The notes: generated from the sequence alone by a model not told the origin. A DNA stretch of 64,000 bases from Odontocerum albicorne (GCA_949825065.1 OX463859.1:30645847-30709846); one strand, 5' to 3'. Counted from the stretch's first letter, positions 10,692-22,825 are shown. Translations and numbers: made by a program.

Positions 10692-11613
10692 CTACCTTGA
10701 TCAAAAAGTTTTAGGACTTTATTCATAAAATCAAAAATATAAGTTTATTCATCAAAATCGATATGGTCCCCTTCAAAGTACTCCCCATCGATTGCAACGC
10801 ACTTACGCCAGCGCTTGATCCAATCCTCGAAACACCGCTGGTACTCAATTTTCAGTATGTCCATCAGAGCCGTCTTCGATTTTTTCATGACATCCTCTCG
10901 GGTGCTGTAATGCGTTCTGCGAAGCAATTTGAACAGGAAAAAGTCGGTTGAACAGGAAAAAGTCGCAGGGAGCCAGATCAGGTGAATTCAAAGGCTGCTG
11001 GATAGTAGTCGTGTTGTTTTTGGTCAAAACTCATGGAAATCATGTATTTCGCTATTTCAACGCGGTCCTGTTTTGCATGAAATTGAGGTCTTTCAGCACC
11101 AGTTTTGCAGCGACACGTCTGAGGCCCAAATCACTATCCAAAATATCTTGAGTGGATCATTAAGCGATGTGCAAGTCCTCTGCCAGCTCTCTAATGGTCA
11201 ATTTGCGGTTTTCGGCCAACATTTCTTTGATTTTATCGATGTTTTCATCGGTTTTCAACTGCCACTGCGTTCGTCATCCTCGACCGACTCACGACCACTT
11301 CTAAAGCGTTCGTGCCACCGAAAAACACTTCTCCAACATTTCCAAGGTCTGCGGACCGTTAAATCCGTTTTTCACACAAAATTTAATGCAAACTCGTTGA
11401 TGCAATTTTCAAACTTGTAAAAAAACGAAAACACGCACAAAGGTAGATGTACTCAGTACAGCGGTACTTTTACAAATGTCGAGCTATGACGCTGAAATTT
11501 GGAGGGAAGTGTCAATAATAGATGTGGTAACCTAACAAAAAAAAAAAGAATTCCAATCGGGTGACTGACAACGCCACACGGTGGCCGGTCTGAAAACTTT
11601 TTGATCAAGGTAG
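10692..11613 (-). mobile_element. Internally deleted mariner, family M1 copy 1
   Basis: Perfect terminal repeats CTACCTTGATCAAAAAG and its complement, flanked by TA (10690-10691 and 11614-11615). The minus strand encodes the transposase start (FKFENCINEFALNF region, then an HTH near 11100-11250) and end (NSPDLAPCDFFLF, CFEDWIKRWRKCVAIDGEYF, HIDFDE stop at 10748). The middle with the first two catalytic Asp residues is missing; several frameshifts. Copy 2 (52087-52988) is broken at nearly the same place. Confidence 0.88.
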
Positions 11614-12114
11614 TATTATATTCTATGTTAATAACATTCGATAAAAATGAACAGTTTTGATTACTTAAATTTTGCATATTTTAAACATTGTTAAAAGCAA
11701 AAAAAAAGTTTAATTTCAAAGTGGAATAATATTTAAGTTGCATTATAAGGGAAATCAATAATTTATCACCAAGATCATACCAATCAGTATTGACTTGTTT
11801 AAAAGATACCGAATTCATCTTTTTTTAATAGTTTTTTTCCTGTATATCAAAGGGTTACTATTTAAAGTATTTCACGGGAATGAATCAGATTCAAACATTT
11901 ATGAGTATCAATTGTATATGTCAGTTAATAAGAACTAGAACAGGCCTGAGCAAATACTTTAGCAGAAGAGCTGCTTTGAATAAAAGAACGGGCCGCCAAA
12001 TGAAATACAATTTTTTTGTAGACCCTATTTATCAATATAAGATATAAGTAAGAAAATTATAGAAGTATAGTCAAATTTAAAAAAATTAATGATTCTCCAA
12101 GATAATTTAATTAG

Positions 12115-12960
12115 ATAAATGCATACATACCATCTGCCATCTCCCTGTCGGGGTAGGCAGAGAGAACAGAGCACCAGTTTTTCTTATCGTGGCACAATTT
12201 TTTTGCCTCTTCTACATCCATACATTTTCTCATACATCAACTACGACTTTTCACATTTGTTTCTTTCAAAATATTATACGCCTAATCCAACCATACTTTC
12301 CTCGGTCTTCCTCTCACACGCCTTCCACTTACTTGCCTTCCGCTCACATTTGTGCAATATATACTTGTTTCATTAGTCTTTCTTCATTCATTCGTTCTTC
12401 ATACACAAACCATCTCCGAGTGCTCTTCTTCCTCTTATTCAACACTTAAGTCTTAAGTTCACATTCACCCCTTATCACTTTATTTCATATTCTATCATAC
12501 ATCACACCCCATGTATTCTTCTCAGTGCATACATTTCTACAGTATTTATTCGGCTCCTTTCCCTCTTTTTCCAAGTTAACGTTTCACTTGCATAAATTAA
12601 AGTTAGTATTAAAATACTATTGCGGACTATCATCTTAGCAAATTTTAATACTGTTCGGTTCGAGTATATTTGTTTTAGTGCCCCAGTTTTTTACCGCTAC
12701 ATATCGTTCGATATCCCTCTTAAATCTTCCATCATCTGTAAAAATACTACCCAAATAGTAAAAATACTACCCAAATAGTAAAAATACTACCCAAATAGTA
12801 AAAATACTACCCAAATAATAAAAATACTACCCAAATAGTAAAAATACTACCCAAATAGTAAAAATACTACCCAAATAGCAAAATTCCTCAACTTGCTCCA
12901 ATCTTTAGATATTTGTCAATATTAAAAAGTTTTGTATAAGAATACTTCAGGCAAAGCTAT
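12115..12960 (-). pseudogene. LINE RT C-terminal tail, decayed, with embedded array
   Basis: The minus strand shows the common tail of an insect endonuclease/RT family: a degraded YASETWTW region, then a RGRPRKxW-like region, ending near the motif caccagtttttcttatcgtg. Many stops. Similar tails occur at 25650, 26152, 34240, 39475, 58770 and 63840. Confidence 0.6.
12741..12880. repeat. 20-bp tandem array, 7 copies
   Basis: Unit aaaatactacccaaatagta; one copy has aataata. It lies inside the LINE tail at the position that normally encodes the YLGS...DDG segment. Confidence 0.95.
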
Positions 12961-13104
12961 CAAAGTTAACTGTATAAAAAGTTACAAACATTAATGACTT
13001 ATTTATTGTCCATTTCCAATCTAAACTCTCAATAAACTTCTCTCTTAAAATATGGACTTGAGATTTATAGCGAATTTATTGCACCTTTTTTCGTACACCG
13101 ACAC

Positions 13105-13693
13105 TATACTTCAGAAAGTCTAGGATGAACCGTGCGACGTTTAAAACGTCATGTCACAAAGGGATGGGGTAAAATTGTTTTTTTTTTACAAATCGAATAG
13201 TTTTTTTATAAATCGAACAATTGTTTTTCTCTAAACTGACGTTTTAATTCCTAATTTTCATTACACTGACTTTCTAATGTATTGTATGATTTGTATCTAT
13301 CTTTAAATAGGCCAAATATCTTAAAATAGTATAAATGCACTATGGATTAATACTAATTACGATTTATGTATAAAAAAAAATCGAAAATCCAATTATCGAA
13401 TACCCCATCCCTAGCCAATGCAGACTAACATAGTGACTTTTGACAAACGTCACCAAATATAATTTGATTTTAACAAACTGCCACATTTTTGCTAATTTGT
13501 GACAAGATGTATTAATTTGTCATTATTGTTAGTTTTATGTAATGTATTTACCTAATATAACTCTCTATTTATTAGAATCGAGGCTTAAATGAAAGTTGAT
13601 AAAATAATTAAAATCACTGAACATCGTTACAAGGTTGTATTGGGGTAAATTTGTGAGCTGTGATACGACTCATCCTAGATTTTCCGAACTATA
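13105..13693 (+). mobile_element. Long TA MITE, copy 2
   Basis: Same interior as 2345-2919 (aaagggatgggg, gccaatgcagactaac and aaggttgtattgggg blocks). The left end tatacttcagaaagtctagg is diverged; the right end is tttccgaactata. Confidence 0.85.
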
Positions 13694-14815
13694 GTCAAAA
13701 TAAAAATAAGTCCCACTGTGGTAAACGTAACAAGCATTTTAAAATTTCTTATCGGCTGGAAGATATTTCTAAACAGTAATAAATTAGTTAGGTTGTAGCG
13801 TTTAATAAAATTAACAACGATACATATGATTTTTTTGTAAATAAACAACATTATAAAATAATATACTTCAATAAAATATAACATTTTTAAAAGTCTCTAA
13901 AATACACGAAAAATAAAAAAAAAAAACATCTTATTTCCAATTCTTATATCTATAATTGAAATTTATTTTTAGTTTATAAATTGCTGATAGAATTTTTTGA
14001 TAATTTTAGCCAAGTTAAAATGTTCTTACATATGTTCTTACATTCAAATGTAACTTTTTACGTAATTAAGTAGTTTTTTCAATTTACAATATTTACAAAT
14101 GACAATAGATTTAAACTATTTTACTTAATTCTGTATTGTTTTTTATTAATTTATCTAATCTTACAATAGATTTGAATTGATTTTAATTTAAATGTGTATT
14201 TTAAATATCATTTTTCGTTTATCTATGCCACCGATTATAACAGTTTATCTATGCCACCGATTATAACAGTTTTTTTATTTTCTTTTACATAATTGTATCA
14301 TATTTTATCACATCTTAATTTTATTCAGTACAATTTCATCCACACAATTGATTTCAAGTTTTGATAAAAGTGAAACCAATGGTTTTATAAAAAATATTAA
14401 AATCATAGCTTAATGTCTGAATTCATAGTTCGACCTCAATACTAATTTCTAACCTAAAATTTCATGATCTGTATTCAAAGTCAGACCTTATACGCTTCAA
14501 AGTTAAAAGTGAATCAATGAGAGCACAATACATGTATCTCTTATTTAAGGAAGCTACAATACATTTTTATGAAATTTGTCTTAAATCCCAGTATATTTTG
14601 GCAAAAAAACAGTAGTTTACAATTTATTTTTTATCTCAGTTAATATTTAGTTATAACCTCTCGAGTAGTAAGATATTAATGAAAATTTTAAAACACTGTT
14701 TGTTCAGTTGGTAAAACATGTAACTAGCCGATAAATGATTTAATTGTGTGGTATCATCAATAGATGATTGGTAGTCCAAATCCTGACATAATCTGAGAAT
14801 ATTCGAGAAATAATC
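13694..14815. other. AT-rich stretch with a short duplication
   Basis: No gene recognised. Contains a direct duplication of gtttatctatgccaccga at 14218 and 14244. Confidence 0.55.
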
Positions 14816-14818
14816 CCT

Positions 14819-14882
14819 GTGCCCCAACCACGGGGCCATACACTATCTGACTCAGTATTTCATGGCCCCGCGGTTGGGGCGG
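14819..14882. repeat. GC-rich hairpin
   Basis: gccccaaccacggggccat at 14820 pairs with atggccccgcggttggggc about 30 bp later, with one mismatch. It stands out from the AT-rich surroundings. Related words (atcggccccgtgggatt, atcgacctcgtgggatt) recur at 14990-15050, so it may be part of a decayed element. Confidence 0.85.
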
Positions 14883-15059
14883 TATTCACGGAGAGGTTAA
14901 ATGCATTATTTTAAAAGAGAATGATTCTCAAAGTTAAAAAAAATATATATTCAACATAAAAACTTGTATGAAAATTTTAAGACTGATGATCGGCCCCGTG
15001 GGATTTTTCCAATACACCAATTGGGGCAGATGATCGACCTCGTGGGATTAAAAGGGTTA

Positions 15060-15940
15060 AATATTAATTTCTTCAGTAAAAAAAACAGTTGGGATTTAGT
15101 TTTAGTGTTAAGGTGGGACTATGAATTCAGGTCTAAGAGTTAAAGAATATTGTTTGTATTTACTTTTTCAATTCCTTATATTTATATTTTGCTTGATAAT
15201 AATTTGAATTTATATCCAAAAAAAATCATAATACTTCTGAAGCTTTTTTTTGCAATTATTTCTTTGTTCAGTTGGCTTAAAAGATGGTTGGTGTTTCAAA
15301 AGTATCGTCTCTTTTTGCAAGATTAAAAAATGATGCGAAAAAGTGTGTCTTCAACACTTTTGTTGCTCCATTCACGTACTTCAAAAAGCGATTTTAAAAA
15401 CATTACATCTCTCGTCAGTGACATAATGTGTTCCTTCCTGGTTTTCAATCATCCGTCCCTTTTCCTGGTCATCGATGACCTTCTTAAATTGTTCTTATGA
15501 TTAGCATTCACGTTAAGCAAACGGGCAGCCCAGGTTCGATTCCAGGCAGATTCTCTTCTGGACTGATTTTACTTTCGAACCATTTTACATTTGAATTTAT
15601 ATTTTTTAAAGCTTATATGCTGCTTATCGTAATTATTATAGTGTATTTAAGCAATGTTAAAATAGTGCTATATAAAGCTGCCTAATGAAAGGCTACAGCA
15701 TATTAAACCTGCTATGAAGAATGTGCGCTTGCTGAAGTGCAACTGCATGCACAGAATAGACCAATACATCTACAAGTGTCATTCAAAAGATAGCTGATAA
15801 TCATATTGATCACGAGGGATAACTTATCGATCAATCAACTTGTTTACTATTTTTTTTTCTCTACGGCAATAATTTAAATTGTTCACTTTTCACTAAAAAC
15901 AACTTATTAATTTTATTTTTATCATTTTTTAGCGGAATGT
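15060..15940. other. Unassigned stretch with a weak SINE B-box
   Basis: No supported gene. The part at 15526-15580 (cccaggttcgattcc, then ctggactgattttac) looks like a SINE head remnant. The minus strand of 15330-15460 has a 30-codon open segment with no recognised family. Confidence 0.35.
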
Positions 15941-15941
15941 T

Positions 15942-16392
15942 TGTAGTGGCGTGCTGATGATTTTGATTGTTTGGTATTTAAAATAAAATACGTCGATTAG
16001 CAATGCGGAATGTGAGAGTGAACAATCAATGAATAGTAAACAGCAATGAATGGTCAAATGATTAATGATTCTTTATTTATCGGTAAGTAGGTATTTATAC
16101 ATATTCAGAACGGGGCGCGTGAGTGCGCCCGCAATATATTTTTATCTCACTCCTGTGCGTGCAGATATGGTTGCAGACGTTGCGAATAATATTGTGGGTA
16201 GATAATTTGTTGGCGAAAACGGCGAGATAGCGCGATGCGTTCTCTTTCTACTGTGGAATGTATCGTAAATAGTATTTGCGGGTAAACAATATTAATGTTC
16301 TGGTATGCGACCTTTGGACATATCCGAAGTTCGTTTCGTCGGTCGTTGACCGTGCGTGTTGATAATATTCAGGGACGACCGTAGTTCCTACA
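15942..16392 (+). mobile_element. Solo LTR-like repeat, copy 1
   Basis: About 450 bp running from TGTAGTGGCGTGCTGATG to GTAGTTCCTACA (TG...CA). A diverged copy is at 49312-49771. Similarity starts slightly earlier (agcggaatgttt), so the exact 5' boundary is uncertain. No clean target duplication and no gag/pol next to it. Confidence 0.55.
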
Positions 16393-16439
16393 ATTTGATA
16401 ATAAGCCCACCATAGTGTGAACTGTAGAATCAAAGTGTG

Positions 16440-16620
16440 ACGACCTGTGTGGCCTAGTTGATAAGTCACCTGTCTTCTAGCCTGGGAGTCGTGGGTTTGA
16501 TTCCCTATGGAACTCAATCCATTTTAAAAAGTATTTCAGTCTAGTTTTTACTTCAGGCTTCTGTAACATCTTCTGGCTGATTTGAAGAGATAATAAACCT
16601 GTCAGGTTATACCCAATCTT
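16440..16620 (+). mobile_element. Diverged tRNA-derived SINE
   Basis: A-box tggcctagttgataag, B-box gtgggtttgattccc, then cagtctagtttt and the aacctgtcaggttata tail. Older than the gacgacctccgtgg copies. Confidence 0.75.
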
Positions 16621-16787
16621 TTAAGTCAACCGAACATGGCAATAAATATGATCAAAAAATAAGCAATGATTATTATATTTTTTTTTTGAATAACTGGAAT
16701 ATATTTTTGTTTTATAATTTGAAAAGAAAATTCACTATGAATATTTTGTTCTTGTTTTTTCAAACGATTTTATGATATAGGATTCTT

Positions 16788-17181
16788 GTTTGGTTTACGT
16801 ACAATACATGTTTGAATATTAGATATGTTTGGTTTACGTTCAATAAATATTTGAATATTAGATATTGTTTGGTTTACATTCAATAAATGTTTGAATATTA
16901 GATATGTTTGGTTTACGTTCAATAAATGTTTGAATATAAGATATTGTTTGGTTTACGTTCAATAAATGTTTGAATATTAGATATTGTTTGGTTTACGTTC
17001 AATAAATGTTTGAATATTAGATATGTTTGGTTTACGTTCAATAAATGTTTGAATATTAGATATTGTTTGGTTTACGTTCAATAAATGTTTGAATATTAGA
17101 TATTGTTTGGTTTATGTTCAATAAATGTTTGAGTATTAGATATTGTTTGGTTTACGTTAAATAAATCTTTAAATATTAGAT
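16788..17181 (+). repeat. 39/40-bp tandem array, about 10 copies
   Basis: Unit gtttggtttacgttcaataa continuing to ttagatat or ttagatatt; the one-base length variants are mixed along the array. Confidence 0.95.
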
Positions 17182-17239
17182 ATGTTAAATACAGTATTTT
17201 CTTTTTCGATATATATTTTTAACAGTCGAAAAATATGTA

Positions 17240-17420
17240 AGATTTCCAACCTAGGGGTCGCAGGTTTAGATTTTAGATAGACTTTGAGTTTCAGTCTGAT
17301 TTTTCACCTTAGGCGTATTAATATCTTTCTGGTCAATTGAAAGGAATTACCACATGGCAATAAGCCTGTCGAGTTATACTGTGTACAACAGAGGTGTAAT
17401 ACAATACAATGTAAACGCAA
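17240..17420 (+). mobile_element. Diverged SINE fragment
   Basis: B-box-like ggggtcgcaggtttag, cagtctgatttttcacc, ttaccacatggcaataagc and gttatactgtgtacaacag tail blocks; the A box is lost. Confidence 0.65.
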
Positions 17421-17559
17421 AATTGTAATTTGCAGAATTTGAAAGCATCTTGTTATGTCATGTGTGATTTTATTAAGAACATGTCATAAACCCTGTGATA
17501 ACTCATCATATGTATAGGTACAGTAATACTTCACTATCTGCGGGTTTTTCATCGGTAAA

Positions 17560-17683
17560 TTTGATCGGTTGTATATATGAAATAATAAAAAGTATCATCC
17601 CACTAGAAACACGGAAATACAAAATTAAAATGGGAGTAAGGCAAGGATGTATATTGTCAACAATACTTATCAATAGATTGTAA
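17560..17683 (+). pseudogene. Non-LTR reverse transcriptase scrap
   Basis: An open frame ends in KMGVRQGCILSTILINRL, matching the GxxQGCxLSPxLFN motif of non-LTR RTs. Only about 40 codons are left. Confidence 0.65.
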
Positions 17684-17720
17684 TTACGTCTTTGTGATGT
17701 TTACATATTTTTATATGTCT

Positions 17721-18163
17721 ATTGTGATTGATGAATTGTCTCTATAAAATTAATTAACTGTCTGTCAATCCACAATGATACTTTGTTAAAGTTGAGGCTG
17801 GATGTATTGTTTGATCATAGCATTAAACTATTGTGATTGTCTCTATAAAATTGATTAACTGTCTGTCAATCCACAATCCACAATGATACTTTGTTAAAGT
17901 TGAGGCTGGATGTATTGTTTGATCATAGCATTAAACTATTGTGATTGTCTCTATAAAATTAATTAACTGTCTGTCAATCCACAATCCACAATGATACTTT
18001 GTTAAAGTTGAGGCTGGATGTATTGTTTGATCATAGCATTAAACTATTGTGATTGATGAATTGTCTCTATAAAATTAATTAACTGTCTGTCAATCCACAA
18101 TCCACAATGATACTTTGTTAAAGTTGAGGCTGGATGTATTGTTTGATCATAGCATAAAACTTT
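17721..18163. repeat. About 108-bp tandem array, 4 copies
   Basis: Units start at about 17721, 17830, 17938 and 18046 and share aattaactgtctgtcaatcc and gttgaggctggatgtattg. Units differ by an 8-bp atgaattg block and a doubled ccacaat. Confidence 0.93.
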
Positions 18164-18302
18164 TTTTCTTCAGCACATATATCTTTGAGTTTTTTAAGAA
18201 ACATTGGAGATGAGTTTACAGAGCCATGGGTGCAGAAGTCCAGACAAGTTTGGGAATCATCACTTTAGAGCTACGGTCGACAAACTATGGTATGCGTACC
18301 AC

Positions 18303-18521
18303 TATAGTTCGGAAATTCTAGGATGAGCCCTGTGACAGCTCACAAATTTGCCCCAATACAACCTTGTAACGATGTTCAGTAATTTTAATTATTTTATCAA
18401 CTTTAATATAAGCCTCAATTCTAATAAATAGCAAGTTATTTAGGTAAATACATTACATAAAGTTGTATTGGGGCAAATTTGTGAGCTGTCACAGGACTCA
18501 TCCTAGAATTTCCGAACTTTA
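18303..18521. mobile_element. Short TA MITE (about 220 bp), copy 1
   Basis: TIR TAGTTCGGAAATTCTAGGAT extends over about 60 bp on each side (gctcacaaatttgcccc). It is the internally deleted form of the long MITE at 2345. Confidence 0.9.
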
Positions 18522-18919
18522 GTGGTATGTAAGCTCCAGTCTATTGATACAGGAGCAAGCAAATGTCAAAATACTGAAGTTCCATAAAACTTCAACATAA
18601 TTTATAACAACTTGTTATGAGTGGCTTCTACCAATGATATTTATCAAGGTAACTTAGACACTTAGCTAAAATACTCGTACATATTGTATTGTACCACAAA
18701 ATTTACAGTTAAGTTTTTAACTTGCCAACTTGGTCAAGTTAGTGCAGCGGTTAATCGGCTAAACAAAACCCATCTGTCGTCTTGTAATTGCGACAGAATT
18801 AGCTTTTACATATTAAAAACATATTTAAATATTCAACATGTTCTATTTTTTGACGATGACGAAATTGTGGAATTTCATTCATCAAATTTTTATAACTTTT
18901 TTAAAGAATAGATATGACT

Positions 18920-19050
18920 GAAGTCATAGGTATCCTTAATACCCTCAAACACTAGGCGGAAAAAGTGCCTGTGTCGTTCGAGGCGAGTAGCACAGCGCAG
19001 GGTTCGAACTGACGCCCTTCCGCACAGAAGTCCAGAAGGCCATGCACCTC
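18920..19050. repeat. Dispersed repeat shared with 48178-48250
   Basis: The blocks aagtcataggtatcctta, aggcggaaaaagtgcctgtg and gaggcgagtagcac occur at both places. Possibly the end of a retroelement; class not identified. Confidence 0.65.
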
Positions 19051-19059
19051 TAATATATA

Positions 19060-20720
19060 GTAATAAAATTAATTTACTCTCGATGAAATGACAGATTCAA
19101 ATTTAGTTTTTGAAAACAAAACTTAGTTCCAATTCAAAGTTTATCTTTTTTGTTTATTATGAAGATTTGTTTGTGTAGGTGGTAGAGAGCCGAGAGGGAT
19201 ATTGGTGGTACGCCACTTTTTTAAACTTTCATTAGGTGGTACAGTTAAAAAAAAATTGCGAATATCGCTCTTTTAAAACTAATGGTATTGAAATATTCAA
19301 GTGATTTCATAAGTCAAAACTTTTTAATAGACGCTAACAGAATGGAATGACGGAATTGACTTTTGTTTTAATCTTTTGAACACGTTGTGGGAACCCAATT
19401 TCCGCAGATAATGATGTACAACCATAGTTATATTAAAAATTCATTGTTTTTGATATTTATTATTTCTTGGTGTGATATGCATTTATTTTATTTGTTTTAA
19501 ATATTCCAGATTTATTCAAAACAGATTAATTTATAAAAACTACATATTAATTTTGATATTGTGTGCATTTTTACTGCACCTAGAAACACCCAAACTCTGG
19601 TTTTACCTTAAAATATAACTACATATATGACCTCGAAACAAATAAAAATATAGTTTTGTTAATAGAAATATATGTATTACACTGTTAAAATATATGTTTT
19701 TTAAACAATTATTTCTTATTGAAATTTTATCTTATTAAAAAATCATATATTGAAAGTGTTCAGTAAACGAACTTTTTTGTATACTTGTGGGCATAAAAAA
19801 GGAATACAAATTATCAAGTTGTTAAAATTCTATGGTATTATGAACTGAATTTAAAAATAAAAACAATTTTATAATATTATTTTAACAAAAGAGCCTGGGT
19901 GTCTTTTCTTTAGACTGTAGTGATGTTTGATCATAGGGGGTCGTGCAAGGTGAGCCCAGAACTATTTACAGTATTAGATTTAAATTGTTTCTTGTGAATC
20001 ATGAGAAACTGGTATTGGTTTGTTTTTGCCATCAATGAACGATATTATTATTTAAATTGAGATATTTGCGTGTTGAGAACTCTCCCTTGTATCTTTTTTA
20101 AATATGCCATTTTGAGATACACAATTATTCAACAAGAGAGCTCTTGTAGTAATATTCAGAAACCTTACGTTTTACCTTTAAAGTTCACAGTTTTATTGTT
20201 CTTTGCATAATCCTTCCTTTACTTCAAAGGTATTTTGGCGCCTGGGGTAACTTTTAAAAAATACTCCCCTCACAATTTTTAATATGTATAGCCTCTAGGG
20301 CCAGTGCCTAGGTTGCTCTACCCTTGTCACGGCTCTGATTAATATAGCATGTAAAATGCCCTTATAAACATCTTTTCTTTATTTTTTTTTTAGTAAAAAA
20401 ATTTGTAATTAATATTTTAAATTTATTATTCCATAATTATTTTATTGTCTTTCCAATTTTGGAAGAAATAGTGGAAGCATTTTAAATTAATTTTTTAAAG
20501 AAGTAAAATAGTTTATTAAAAAATTTAAAATACAATTCAATATTTTGTGTATGATAAGGAATAACTTATTGTCATTTTATAAATTTGGCTATTTTAAATA
20601 ACATTAATTTTAATAAGTTTTAAGTTCAGTTTTTGATTTATTGTCAACCATTTCATTCAAAATACAAACAATTTTTTATATTGGTATTCTTTGAATTATG
20701 GCAACTCATGGAAAATTGTA
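19060..20720. other. Long AT-rich intergenic stretch
   Basis: No gene supported. The part at about 20225-20340 (ggcgcctggggtaac, ctctagggccagtgccta) looks like the end of a dispersed repeat seen only once here. Confidence 0.45.
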
Positions 20721-20727
20721 TATTTAA

Positions 20728-20826
20728 CAACCTCTGTGACCTAGTTAGTAAAATGCTTAGCTTCCATCCGGGAGTTATGGGTTTGATTTCCGATGGTACC
20801 CAAAAAGAAAAATGAAAAAAAAAGGT
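20728..20826 (+). mobile_element. SINE head fragment
   Basis: cctctgtgacctagttagta and ggagttatgggtttgatttc correspond to the A and B boxes of the local SINEs; the body is short. Confidence 0.6.
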
Positions 20827-21104
20827 TCTAGTTTAGTAAGAATTCATCTGGTAACAATACGCCCTCCTGCTAGACTTGTGTGAGTGTTGTTACGTCTTCA
20901 CGCAATGTAATGTTGCTAACACGTACAACTACAAATGACAAGTTCCATACCTACTTGAGAGGTTAGAGAATACAATGCAAAACGGTTATAATTATTTTAT
21001 TATATTAATTTTTCAGCGTAATATTGCATAATTACGTGAATAACTCAATTATTAGGGGGTGACGAAGACTTATGGGCGGTAATATATATGTTTAAGATAC
21101 TTGA

Positions 21105-21445
21105 ATAATTTAATTTAGTTTGATAATTCTGGCAACATCCTCCTTTGTGGAGAACTACATCACGCTCCTTACACATGTACCGGGACTCACTTCTCTTCTT
21201 GTACTTAGCAATACCTTGCACGTTCTGCAGGGTTTTTCTATTTTGTCTGTTGATGGAATATACGAGTATATCAAAATACTAAGACATACTCTGACAACCT
21301 GTTTAGAAGATCCTGCGAATTCCTTATTTTATTTGATTCTGGAGACTGTATTTGATCTTCAGGTTCACAGGTCAAAATCTTCAAGATCTAGCATTTCTCT
21401 GCACATTGATGATGCATTGTCAGAATCTCCATCATAAATTAATTC
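21105..21445 (-). pseudogene. piggyBac-type transposase relic
   Basis: On the minus strand about 21125-21240 one frame reads RSESRYMCKERDVVLHKGG then CCQNYQT, with CRTC in a neighbouring frame just before. This resembles the Cys-rich C-terminal domain of piggyBac transposases. Upstream, 21365-21445 encodes an acidic HELIYDGDSDNASS segment like the acidic N-terminus. The catalytic middle is missing. It is the only coding trace here of the enzyme type that could move the TTAA MITEs. Confidence 0.55.
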
Positions 21446-21667
21446 ATGCATATTTTCAATATCTAGGGTATTCTCCATATTTTCAATATCTAGGGTATTT
21501 TCCATATTTTCAATATCTAGGATATTCTCCATATTTTCAATATATAGGGTATTCTCCATATTTTCAATATCTAGGGTATTCTCCATATTTTCAATATCTA
21601 GGGTATTCTCCATATTTTCAATATCTAGGGTATTCTCCATATTTTCAATATCTAGGGTATTCCCCAT
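21446..21667. repeat. 27-bp tandem array, about 8 copies
   Basis: Unit ttttcaatatctagggtatt plus 7 bases. Nine codons per unit keep frames open on both strands (MENTLDIEN on the minus strand, YFQYLGYSP on the plus). Low complexity, not called as a gene. Confidence 0.95.
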
Positions 21668-22317
21668 GCTAGAAATTAGGAGACTATCTTTTCAAGATTG
21701 AATTGTTTACAAAAATATTTTCTTAGTATTTTTAAAAAGAGGCATCGATCACGTGAAAACACGGGATAGGGATAACGAAAATCTAGTTTATCATATTAAA
21801 ATATACTCGTAGAATCAGGTTACAAAGTTTTAACATAAAAATATGAAAGGTGTGCCTGTCATAGGACAGTAATATCGCCGAGGTGTTACCATATATCAAA
21901 GAATACCAATATTTTGTATTTCTTTTTTTAAATATGTCAATAAAATTTAAACACATAATTAAATGCAACATTTTGTAGACGACATTATTTAACTTATTAT
22001 AAATATAGTTTGAAAATAATTGTACAAAATATGAACATTGTCTTAGTTTACAAAGTGTAAAATTATTGTCGCTTACACAATGAAGATTTTTTTCCTTTTT
22101 CTTTTAAATTCTATTCAAAATTATTGTCCTTATATTAATTGAATTATTGTTTCAAATTGCAAATATATATATTAATTACCGTTCATCACAGATTATATTA
22201 TAATAATTTCAGAAAATGATAGTTAACCTCTTTGACGCAAAATAGCTCAAGTTCAAAGTAAAGCAGTGATTTACACTGACAGGGCTGCAACCCCGACGAG
22301 AAAGAAAATCAATGATG

Positions 22318-22700
22318 ATGACGTCGTCCGTGGCTCAGTTCGTAAGAGGTCTGTCTTCCGATCCGAGGGTTCAGTTCTCGTAGATTTTTTTATAAGGATT
22401 CCAGTCTGATTTTTGCTTAACACTTGCCACTCTATGATGGATAGTGAGTGACCAGGACTAACATAATAAAATAATTTTATAGCTAATTACAAAAAATAAC
22501 CTAGCAGATTTTGCATAATTTTAATTTAAAACATACATTTTTCACTGGATGCTGAGCGTCAAGCACAGTGGCTGGCGGAATTGTTTAGCACAGTAAGGCA
22601 AGTGTTAAGCCCACTTTGACAACTTTATGGTTTGTTGGAATAAATTACCACATGGCAATAAGTTTGCCAGGTTGTACCCTGTATAATGAAAAGTTTAATA
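22318..22700 (+). mobile_element. Diverged SINE split by a TTAA MITE
   Basis: Head cgtccgtggctcagttcg with B-box gagggttcagttctc at 22319-22420, continuing at 22605 with gcccactttgacaac, taccacatggcaataag and ggttgtaccctgtataatg. The break is an insertion at TTAA. Confidence 0.8.
22421..22604. mobile_element. 184-bp TTAA MITE inside a SINE
   Basis: TTAA at 22417-22420 and 22605-22608; ends CACTTGCC and GGCAAGTG. Removing one TTAA and the insert restores a continuous SINE body. It is a different family from the CCC-ended TTAA MITEs. Confidence 0.85.
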
Positions 22701-22825
22701 CAATATAATGATGGTCACACTTTGTCCCATTCGGTAGGTGTGATAAACTGAGAAAGTTTTGATCTATTTTATTTTCATGGAGATAACCATTTTGTAGAGA
22801 CTATAAGAACTAACAAACTCAGTTA

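Noticed and set aside
15942..16392. Complete LTR retrotransposon between the two LTR-like copies (15.9 and 49.3 kb)
   Set aside because: 33 kb apart with no gag/pol between and unrelated flanks; treated as separate solo-LTR-like repeats.
21352..21672. Open frames on both strands across the 27-bp array
   Set aside because: Nine codons per unit on each strand explain them; low-complexity translation.
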